The notes beneath the pieces are model-generated. The model saw only the letters and a list, made by a program, of their open reading frames with translations, had not been told where the DNA came from and did not search any database. DNA of 64,000 nucleotides from Sebastes aleutianus. Its lineage: Eukaryota > Chordata > Actinopteri > Perciformes > Sebastidae. Every line of letters starts with the position of its first letter. Within the stretch, counting starts at the first letter, position 1. The stretch is taken from positions 10,955,719-11,019,718 of the forward strand of contig CAKAKS010000038.1 in NCBI GenBank assembly GCA_916700875.1. The letters run 5' to 3'. A program made the translations under genes and the position numbers. This document shows positions 11,401 through 23,400 of the stretch, piece after piece.

Positions 11401-14400
11401 CAGCCAGCTCTAGTTTATATGTAGATAAAAAAGTAAAGTAATGGCTTAATTAATGGTTAATACATCATTTACCAACGCTTTATAGATCAGATAAAAGCCA
11501 TTAATAAGTAGCCTACCACTTTTGGGTTGCCAGGTTAAAAACCAATGAGGGTAAGCCAATAATCTGTGGTGGGTGAACAAAAACGGTACTCAAGTAAAAG
11601 TATTATTACTTTACTAAAACTACTGATGCCAACATTTGTTTTGAATCAAAGCAAATATTTACAGAAATACAATCATTTATTTCCTAATCATTTGAATGTG
11701 TTTTTATGCAGAAAACATAGGCTGCATCATTTGTAGTGTGTGCACAAAGAGACTGTGAGAGAACAAAGAACTTGAGTTAAATAAATAATTACATATTTTC
11801 ATTCTGTTAATGTCACAGTTAACGAAGGCTGTGAAATTAATGTTTTCTCAGATTCACGGTGGAATTAGGAAAAGATGTGCATGTGCCTCTTCTGAAGGAG
11901 CCGTTTCATCTTCTGCCACGATGAACTGAACTGAACTGAACTGTAGTCAGTTGAAAGGGGGGTCATGAAGGGGGTGGGGCCACACCTCCGCTGCTATGAT
12001 TGGCTAGTAGGCCTCCTCGCTCTCGCTGTCGCGCGTGTGAGCTCAGGTGAATGTAAAATGTATTTATAGCTAAATGTATCAGTAAGAGTAGCCCAGTGTA
12101 ACTGAGTAGAAGTACATATCTTTCATCGCAAATGTACTCGAGCAAGAGTAAAAAGTATATTGAAAAACAACAACTCTTATCTTAAAAAATGAGTACAAGT
12201 AACGGAGTAAATGTAACTTGTTACTACCCACCACTGCCAATAATAAAAGATGTTGAGTTTCTAATAATTCATAAACTCTGCAGTTACAAATGTGACTCAT
12301 GTTATTAATAAAGGATCTAGAAGGTGAAATTGTTTTATACTGCTGAAGTGCACCAACCCCAGAAAAACTGAATACCATGTTATGAAGAGGCTGAGATGGT
12401 GAGATGCTGGTTCACTAAAAAGGAATGTGAATTGCTTGCATATAAAAGTCATGGTATGGATATCATGCAGGCTGCCTGGGAAGGTCAGTAGTAAAGTATT
12501 TCAGCGTTGAGAGGGTTGTCAGTAGACCGAGAGCTTTTACACCACAAATACGTCAGCTGCTGCCATCATCATCGTCATCATCATCATCATCATCATGGAT
12601 GTTGGTGACGGGGGAGCTTTTAGGAAAGGAAAGACGCAGCGCAGATGAGAAAACGAAAAAGAACAGACTTACACCAAGTTGCTGAGTGATGCAAGATTAA
12701 GTTGTTGTTGTTGCTGCTGCTGTTGTTGTTGTTGCTGTGCTTGCTGTTGTTGCTGCTGCTGTTGTTGCTGGGAAACAGCCTGCTGTTGCCATGATGTTGG
12801 CAACAAGCCGCCAGGTGACGCCAGAGCGTGTAAAGCAGTGATGTCTGCACTGGTCAGCTGGTACTCTGAGAGAAGACAAAGGATAAAAAAAAGTCACAAT
12901 GTAAAGCTCTTTAAGTTCTTCATTAAAATTCTCTGGGATGCATTTTATTTTTTATTCTGTCAGTTTTAAATTTGTTTTCCTTTTTTGACTGAACCTTGGA
13001 GGTAAAATAATATATCCAGTATTTTATATTTTAAAGCCACCTGGTGCTAGTTCTAGCTATTTTGGCTCCCGTGTGTTCAGTTCACCTGTGTTGTACGCTG
13101 TGGGCATGGCGGAGAAGGGCAGCCCCTGTGCCAGGAGGCTCGGTGTGGCCACAGAGACTACCGGTGTGGTGAGGCTTTGTGCCACCTGGACTCCTGCTGC
13201 CAGCCGCTGGGCGTTCTGCCAGAAGAGGACACCGACATGTTAGTCACAGTAGAAACAACGTGGCCTTTTCACACGTGGCCTCAAGCTAAAAGACTTATTT
13301 CGATAATGTAAAGTCTGACATGCTGGGAAATGACAATGTACATATGGCTTGATTCCTAATGATGTATTGAGTCAAGTAAATCTCAAAGTCACGTGGATTT
13401 ACTGTCAGGAGGTTCTTGATGTCATGCATCAAAAACAGGTTCCTTGTTTTGAGTGCGCCATAAACAGATGTATTACATTAAAGGCAATTTATTCAACAAT
13501 CAGATATAATTATATAACATTTTTTAAAGTTTTTTTTGTCAGGCAATTTATGCCTTTATTAGATAGCGACATTGAGAGATGAGGAAATTAGGGGAGAGAG
13601 TGACAGACACTGACCATATTGCAGTTCATAGTCAACTCCTTAACACTAAGGCCACCCCGTGGGTTTATTTTTTTAACAAGACTTCAAATTAAAGCACAAT
13701 TTAACTTAATGTGTCATATTCACTACTTATGCATGCATTTTTTAACAAAATCTATCATTTTTAATTCTTCTGCAATGTCTAGAATATGTTCACAAGAAAT
13801 GTTTATGTTTCTCATCGACTATATAATACTATCAAGGGCTGCAAAAAAACAATTATTTTCATTATCAATTAATCTGCCCATTATTTTCTTGATTAATCAC
13901 TTAAATCGCTTGCTTTACAAAATGTCAGAAAATTGTAAAACGTCTGTCACAATGTCCTGAAACCTAAGTTGACTTATTCAAATTCCTTGTTTTGTCCGAC
14001 TAACAGTCCTCAACATATAGATATTCAGTTTACTATCACAGAAGAGCAAGAAAACCAGCAAATATTCACATTTAAGAAGCTGGAAACAGTGAATTTTTTA
14101 TTTATTATAATTGTTTTTTCAGATTAATTCTCTGAAGAATCGATTCATTGACTAATTATTTCGGCTCTAACACTATCTACTATACTGTACAAACAGTACA
14201 TGCTGTATTTTATATACTACTTTTTTAGATTTAAATCTACAGTCTTACATTAAATAATAACTGTATAGTCGTCCATACAGATTAAGACAAATACTGGAAG
14301 TTATCTTCAACTATTGTGACCCAGATCTTGTTTGACTTTTAATTGAACATGCAGCTGATCTCATGTTTCTCCAGTGGATGTCACTACAGGCCCGACAGTA

Positions 14401-17400
14401 TGTTGCTTGGGTGCACTCCGGTTGATCAGCTTTTTATGTTTCAATCATTCATTTTTAGAGAACAGGGTACAAACCTGATGCTTGCTCAGTGTTTGTACAT
14501 TAAGTCAGTCATTTAGATGACAAAATATCGAGTGTTTCTCCAAACCAGGTGCCACAGACATGCTGATAAATCTGTGAAACTGCTACCATGAGGTTTTATC
14601 ATCATGCACCTGCGCTGAAAGACACAAATCTCTGAAGTAGCACGACACTCTGGAGTCTGGTTCAGCTGAATTATAACACGGATAAAAAGCAAACTGAGGT
14701 CCTTTGTAAGAGAAAAAATAAAAAAAAGGTCCTGCATACAAAAAGCCAAAGATGCGATAATTCTGGTCTGAAATTACTCTCTTGAATTGTAAGACCATGT
14801 GAATGCAGATCATCCTGAGAGGAAACATTGGCTGAATTTACAGAGAGAGAGAGGAGATAGACCAGAGAGAGGGGCCAGATTCAATTAACTGCCTTTGTGA
14901 AGAAGTGAGGAGGGGCGGCAGGGTGAGAGTGATGAAAATGAATCACTATCCTCTGGAAAATGAGATTCTTGCCTGTCAACTTTGAGTGGAATTGTAAAAG
15001 GGGGGCGACTGACAATCAGCACCAGAACGCAGCAGCCATCATCCCTCTCTCTCTCAGTAAATTCAGCTTAAATTAAAATGTGGTTTTATAGGATAACAAG
15101 CTTTCTCAAATCAGTAAGTTGTAGCCGGCCTACTGTACTTTTTAAAAATTATTTTATCTGGTGTATATAATATTGTAGGGCAAGTGTAATCTGTAGGGGT
15201 GCATTTTCATTATGGATTAATTGGCCCATTTTAGCAATTAATTGATAAAGAAAATAGTGAAACATTTTGGTTATAATTTCCCAGAAGATAAGGTGACATA
15301 GATATTTAGTTTATTCTGATATATGACAGAGATAAGCATCAAATCCTCACATTTGACAGGCTGAAATCAGAAAATATTCAGCATTTTTGCTTGAAAATTA
15401 GTGAAACTATTGAAGGGGACCTAATATGCATATTTTCAGGTTCATACTTGTATTTGGGGATTCTACTAGAAGATGTTTACATACTTTAATGTTCAAAAAA
15501 TGCTGCAAAAACCTCTTTTCACCCTCTGCCTGAAACACTCTGTTTGAGCTCCTGCAAGATGCAGATTAGGAGACGCACAATCCTGAAGTACAAATGCCTT
15601 TAATGTAATGCCAGATTTTGAACATCTCTACTTGACAATTTTGATGGAAGGTGAAAATGAGTGTCAGTGATTGTGGAACATGCTCCGCGGCGCTTCGCAC
15701 CACAATGCCAAGTGAAGAGACACCCATGCTTTAAGTGGTATCATATGATGATGTAAATGGGCCCGGTTCAAAACTGACGGGATCACTTAAAGACAATTCT
15801 GCTAAAGCACTGATAACCGTGGAGGTCTGTTTTTCTAGATTATCACTGCGAAGATCATGATCCTAACAACACAATCATGAGCCCTGAATCACATGCAGTC
15901 AGGTGGGAACCACAAGCTGAATACCATCCCAAGAAATGTCAGTGGAGCAAGACCAAAACAATGAGTATCTGTCGTACAGTATTGTAACCATGCTAATAAT
16001 GTGTGGACTGTCGATAGCCATCGACTCATGCGAGTGACTGACGTGGGGAAAATCACCTCGTTTACCAATTCCAGCTCATCCTCTGTCTGCAAAGGGTTGT
16101 AAGTAACAGATTATATTAGTAACTAAAAATCAATAAGGATAAATAAGTAAAAAAATACATAAATAAAACTACTTACTGTAGTTTGGCAGACTACTTTTAA
16201 GTTACCTATGAAATAAATCAATGTATGCTAATTGTTACAGTAAATGTGTGGGACCTGAAATCTCAGGAGACAGCACAAAACCACAAGGTCCATTTGTCAT
16301 CAGTTCTGCAGCTTTTGGTCAAATAACAAGATCTTCTTCGACACTTTTCTACAAGGTCAAGAATAAATAATCAATCTCAACGTTTAAGCCAACATGAACA
16401 AGTCCTTAAACCTGCAGTAACTGTTTTTTGGGGGCACTCAATACTAACATCTTTTCACTTTATAAAATTGATATGGTGAACGTGTTAGCAAACCGATGCC
16501 TACTCATACAGCTAGAAGACACGGAGCAACTGTCACTGGTCACTTGACGATTGTCAATATTCCCTTCTCATGGGTCCCGTCTCATATACAAGAAGTCATG
16601 TGATCCATTGTGAATATAGAAATATTGCAGGTTTGAAGTGTGCGGTAAAATGGAAATTTGTAGTGGGCAAACTGCTTAGAGGATTGTGTGGTATAATCAA
16701 AAGCTCCAGAACAGCTATTAAATGGACCACGCTTGTTATAGCTTGTTAAAGGGATAGTTTGGGTGTTCTGAAGTGGGGTTTTATGTACTTGTATTACCCA
16801 CAGTAGATGTCGGCATGCCCCCAGTTTGGAGAAGCAGACAGGAGTTACCGCAAGGAACCAAAGCAATGTACTGCTGTGGACGGGGCCGGCAGCAAAACGT
16901 ATTTTTAGCCACCTAAAAAAACATCAATATCACTTTAAGTGTACGCTATATTTAGAATATTTTCGCCGGTATACGGTCCATGTTTGCGACACGGGGAACT
17001 GAAGCCGTTATCTATGCTCTTGCCAAAGCCACCAGACTCCATTGAAAAAAACTGTAATTTTACTTGGCAGAACACGGGAGTTGCTGGTCTACCATTGCCT
17101 CAATCGGTTAGTGTTATTGTGTGACTTTGGTTAGTTCGGATTCACCAAAGTCACACAATAACTCAAACAAACTAACCGATCAAGGCAGCGGTAGACCAGC
17201 CACTTCCATGTTCTGCGAGGTAAAATTACAGTTTTTTTCAATGGAGTCTTGTGGCTTTGGCGAGAGCATAGATTGATACCAACGGCTTTAGTTCCCTGTC
17301 GCAAAGGGCTGTCTGATGGCAAGGTAAATTGTCGAAAATACTCTAAATATAGCGTACACTTAAACTGATATTGATTTGTTTAGGTGAGCCTTTCTTTTAG

Positions 17401-20400
17401 GTGGCTGAAATACATTTTGCTGCCGGCTGTCTACTGTCCACAGCAGTACATTGCTTTGGTCCTATGCAAAAACTCCTGTCTGTTTCTCCAAGCTTGGCGC
17501 GAGCCGACCGTCATCTACTGTAGGTTATACACCGACTATGGATAAGTACATCATACAACCCCACTTTAAAACACTCGAACTATCACTTTAATGTGGGTGC
17601 ATGTTTAGTTAAGGTTATGAGAAATCTCATCTGTATGTCAGTAGGAGTTGGCTGATTCATCCGAGACTTTGCTGACTTTGCCAGAGTAAATAATGAGATG
17701 TTGAACGTAGAGTGGAGAGCACAAATCAATGCTCTCGGGTCTTTACTAAATACACAAAAATTATGGCAAACAGCCTCTAACAGACTGTTTATCTTCTATA
17801 TAAACAATACAAATTGTTTAATATAATATACATTTCAATTCCCAATGTTTTTGTATATTTTTCCATCTCATTCATTGGCCGGTGAAGGCATGCTTTTTCT
17901 GAGATAAAATGAAAATAATTTCTATCCCCTCATGGGACTCAACAAATCTTCTGGGTTTCAGGTGTCTTGGTTTTCTCGATGTTTGTAAGATCCTTACTTT
18001 TTAATCATCCAAGTGACTAAGCGTGTTAACAGAAAGGTATAAAGGTGCACTTTTTCATTGTATAAGGTTCAAAATGTGAACTAGAAAGGACCCAGGCAGC
18101 ACAAGTTCGGCTTGGTTAAGCTCACCATCTGCATGAGGCTCTTTCCGCCCTGTGAGGTGATGACTCGGAGGTCTGGCTTGCGGCTGGTGACCATCTGGGG
18201 GCTGGGAGGTGGGGGTGGAGACTTGGCCGGAACTACTTTCCCCAGACTGTTGCCGTTGGAAACGGTGAGGAGGCCTGGGGAGGCCCTGGCACTGTTGTAT
18301 CCATTAGCTGCGGGGAGAAAAGGTGCGAATGGACAGAAATCAATAGGAAAATCAAACAGGTGAATGCAATCAGCGGGGTGCGGAAACTGTGTGCACTCAA
18401 AGTTGTGTTGAAATAATCCTCCACAGCTTTCTTTTTATTCTATTCTGAGACGCGCTAATTTACAGATGGCAACATCGACAGAATAAAGCTGTTTGTAAAA
18501 GCAAACGTCACCTCATCAGGAGTAAATATAAGCTAATAACTAAAAAGATGATTTCAGAATCTTTTTGTATTGGTGATTATTGGACATGATGTCAAGACAA
18601 ATGTATTCCCTCTATTAAAATCTTACAATATCAAATATGATTTGGGAGCCAAAAGACTTAATAAATGGACCATAACGTGCCATAATGTTAAAAAGTGAGC
18701 TGCTGGGAATCCCATGCATGCCTGTTGATGTTACTGGTGGCATCCCCTGATCTCTCCACGGCACAATCACAGATGGTGCAGAGGAGGAGAGGAGAGGAGG
18801 AACCTTGGAAAGGATTTTTGATAAATACTCTAATACAGACCAGATACCAGAGGAATTCTTAGCAATAAAAAAGAAGCAAATAACATAATAATAAATAATA
18901 AACCAAACTCAGGATCGGAACAAATATAGTAGCAGAGTACTCACGGACTGGACTTGGGCATCCTCCATTTGAATTATTCAGCTCGCCTCCAAGAAGAGCA
19001 CCTATTGAAAAAGGATGAAAAGGATGAGAATTAAGAACCAAAACAACACTAGAGGCTTTCACATTGTCTGAAATATAGTAGTTTACTGTACACACTTCTG
19101 TTATTTCTGATAAGATCTGAAAAATAAGGAAGCAACAACGTATTGGAACTTGTACCGGCATACAACCTGCTGCAGCTCTGAAAAGACTAATATGCAATAT
19201 AATCAAAAACGTCTGTTTCCGAGGTCATCAATGAGCTTTCAATCTAAACAAATTCTAAATATTTTACTACAAATTGTTAACGGAAATCCATAGCAATGTG
19301 TATATGTGTGTAAATTTTACATTTATACACTGGAGAAAATGCCAAGTCCACCAACAGTACACACCAATATACACTTAATCATTTTAACTACTATATTTTT
19401 TTTATCCTATCCTATATATTTATTTTTTCTTATTTTCTAATTACAATCATTATTATTTATAGCCTTTTTTTTTTTTTTTTTTTTACAACAGATTACTACT
19501 AGACTAGAGTATGCCAGAAAAAGAACCACACTTTGTCACTTCATGGGTCTTGTGCAGATCGGATAGCTACCGGATCTCAAAAAAAGCTAAAGTGTAAATG
19601 CATCCAGAAGCATTAAAGACGTAAAGACGATAAAACTTTAGTCGCGCTCAAAGTTCATAAATGTGATTCATTCATGCGTATGTGTTAGGTCATGAATAGT
19701 TGTTGGCTAATTCTGCTAAACTGTTATTGTTGTAACTAAACTGCTTAAGTGCAGAAGATATTATTCCTCTAATAGCTTCATATGCATTACCACCACCTTC
19801 TGGACTGGTGGCGTGCCGACCCTTGTGTGAATGCAGCCAGGATAAGATGAGATTGCAACCAGATTTCTGATCTGGCTAAGGGAGACGCATGCATGTGACT
19901 AAGTGTAAATTAAAATGTCTTAAATCTCATCTGGATTTTATGCAGATACGATGCACTTGACATGACAAGTGTAAAAGTAATAGATAATGAGAAGCCAAAC
20001 TTACTGACTCCAGTTCTTCAATGTTTAATATGAGGCTGATACAGCTATGAGCTAATAATTTAAAGGTTATACAAAAGTTCCCAGTTGGAGGAGTGCAGCA
20101 AATGTCACACACTGCAGATTAGTCCAGGGCCGAGGAACTAATCAGCTCTTTACATATAATGATGCTACATACAATATCCACTGCATGTCTATGAAAGAAT
20201 CACAACTGATAACAATATATACTACATTACAATGTTATCCTTGAGGAGGTAAACATGAGGAAGAGCAGATAGTGTAGAAGTAGAAAAATAATATGACTAC
20301 ATTAGAAGTATTCCGTATTTTTCTCGTGTTGGAAATATCTCTTTCCAAAAGTAAGAGGCTGCTCGACGGTTTACAGTCTGTTTCTGCTGGTATTCATTAA

Positions 20401-23400
20401 GTGACGACTGACGTCTTGCCACACTAGGCAGAGTATCACTCGCTCACCTGCACTGGCTGGTCGCTGTGGCAACCCAGGAGACACCGTATTTCTCTGAAGA
20501 GCCGGTTGCTGTGGCGACAGGAGGTGGGTATCCGTGAGCGATGATGATGTTACATAGGAGGTAGTTACCAGTGCGTTGCCAGGGTTAGTGAACTGCAGTG
20601 TGCTTTGATTGGACGCCTGGACTGTGACAGGCATGGAGAACGTCTGGGTCGGAGCGGTCGACTGCTGCAAAGTGGGAAGAGAGAATTCCAGTTTTAGTCT
20701 TCGTCGTACGACAACTGCTAACTGCTAACCGCTCCATCTCCGCTTTTCAGCCAGCATATTTGCACACATGTGTACAGTGTCTTTGGTAAGCTAAAATGGT
20801 TGTCAAAAGCTAATATAATTCAAAACGATGTTTCCGTTGGGCTCTAATTGCAGATACGCAACACAAATTTCAAAATGTATTTTACTGTTCTAGCTCAGCA
20901 AAATGTACAGTTAAGCCTAGAGTTGTTTGATCACCACATCCCTTTAGATCTGAAAGATTGCTTTCTTAACATCCACAGAGCTTTCAGAAAGGTGCTGTAT
21001 AAAATGTATGGATTTTCCTAAAAATAATGATTGATTGTGAATTGATCATTTTAAAAAATGTTGACGTGTCCAAAATGATTGATTTGTTTATCTCAGTGGA
21101 AGATATAAGATGTTTGGTTCCCACTTCTAACAAAGCGTGTGAGCCAATAATACAACGACGTTGGTATCACGTGATGTCTCTGTGTCGTCGGGGATCAAGT
21201 TGCCAGCAACTGATAAATGGCTGAGTTTGACGGTAAGCGCCCGGCTTCACTCCGGTACCCATTGTGCTCGGCGATAAAGGAGGCTGCCTCTGCCACACTG
21301 ACACTGGTGTCACCATCAGACTGCAGAATATGAGAATATTTACCGTGACAACTGACGTCAAGCACATCATTTAGCTGTCTTAGCTTAATCGACCAAACCA
21401 CAATAACATAAAATTACAATTTGGCATATTTAAACAAAACCAACAACAACTTCCAACAGCCATAATCCTTACAGCCTTAACGGATGTGTTGTCACTGGTT
21501 AGATTGTCAAAAGGAGAAAAATAACAGCTTCAATCCCTGAGGAGCTACGATAGCGTCTTAGTGGCGGTTGCGTCCAGTTACCAAACGTTATAGTTTCCTC
21601 AAACAATGTAGAATGAAAATGTGCATCAGAGGTGATTTAGAAGAGGGTGGTCGACAGAAACATACGTGAAATATAGGTTTATTTTGACTGATTTTGACTG
21701 TTGGTGATTGTTGGAAAGACTAACCAAGACGGTTTGGGTGAGTTTTATTTTGTTTCTGTCGAGTTTGAATGAGGAGTGCGCAATGCACACACACCAAATA
21801 TAGGCCGAAAGCTACATGTTGCGAAATGACTTCATTACTCTACCAAGAAAGATTCATCACTTGACATGAAAGCCAAAACAAAACGTTCTGTTCATATATC
21901 TGTTATCTCCTATGATGATCAAAAGTGTCTATTCTTCTGCAAAAAGACCCAGTGAAAAATAGTGTGAAACAACCAGTTAGAGGAACTTCACCCCAGTAGC
22001 TGTTTCCTGTCGGCACTCAAGCCAAACACAAAATAATAACAGACAAATGTTTGACCAACAAGTCTACAGTCCAGAGAGAAGCAGAACAAACAGTAATTAC
22101 GATATACTAGAAGACTTACTCCGTAGCGTTTGAAGAGAACATCCAGGTCCTCTGTGGTCTTACGGTACTTGTCATCATTTAGGGGACTTTGGTCGATGGA
22201 GTCTTCACCGTCCGGCTCTGGACTGTCACAGCCGTTGAAGCCTTTCTTTCTCAAAGTCTATGAAAGTTAAAAAGAAAGCGAGAGCAGTGTAAAAGGCAGT
22301 CACTTTAGTTGCTTGAAACCAGGGATGTCCCTATTGAGTTTTCTTTTAGTCCCCAAACCCCGATCTGGTATCTCCAATACCAAGTCCGATCTGATACTCA
22401 TATTTATCTAAATGTTGATTAAAGATGTATCCGTCACATCACCACACCACCTGAGGGATGAGCCGAAACTCAGCTAAATGGTGACTACTTATGTGTCTCT
22501 TGATCCTGGTGTTTTTAGTGAAACACCTGATTCAATCACTTGTACAAATGGTGGTCACAATTTTACCAGATTACATGGAAAACACCTGTATATGTGATGA
22601 AGCTCATGCTGCCTCTAGTGTCACTAAGTTTGTGTGGAGTTTTATAAACCAACCAGATAAGTTCCCAGATATTCTCTGGCTTCCACTTTTAAGAGGAAGC
22701 TGTTAACGTCCATAAATACTAACTGGCTTCTTATCTCTGTTTTACGGTAAGTCTCCCTGTAATAATAAATGTTTCATCACAGGAAAACATTTCTTTAGAT
22801 GACCTAAAACTCAATGGTAACTGTCAATCTTAGCTAACTCACTTGTAACACAAACTCTGCCGATGTGATGGATTTACCTCAATAATGTCTGCATTGGTCC
22901 GGCTCTCGTGAGGCTCGTTGTACTCTGTGTATTTGAGCAAGACCTTGTCCATGTCAGTGCTGGCATACTGGAACAGCTTGTTGGCGTGGTTGAAGATGAT
23001 CAGAGCGATCTCGCAGTCACACAATACACTCAGCTCGTAGGCTTTCTTCATCAAGCCAAACTTTCGCTTTGTGAATGTCACCTGAGAGAAAACGGCAGAG
23101 GAAGTTTGGGAGGGGGAAACAGGGTAGAGGGTGGGGAAAAAACAAAAAAAAGGTATGTGAGTACACACCCTTTATTAAAAACTCAAAACTCGCTGAAGGT
23201 CTGAAATACCGGCATACAACTTGACGTTTTCCGTGTAAAGCTTTCTCACTTTTCCTCTATTTTCCAGTCTCTCTTTCTCAGGGTTAACACTCTGCTATTG
23301 AGATAAATATTAATATTATTTTTAGATCTTCTGTGATAAACACACAAAGAGGTCTAGACTTGCAAATCAAAATGAAATTCACAGTTCAGGAGAAGAAGCT

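Noticed and set aside
12679..12969. Plus-strand frame with many cysteines
   Set aside because: Antisense of the CAA/CAG polyglutamine exon; TGT/TGC runs give artificial cysteines.
16939..17322. Two overlapping frames on opposite strands with similar peptides
   Set aside because: Both come from the inverted arms of the foldback at 16746-17591, so the similarity is the palindrome, not a gene pair.
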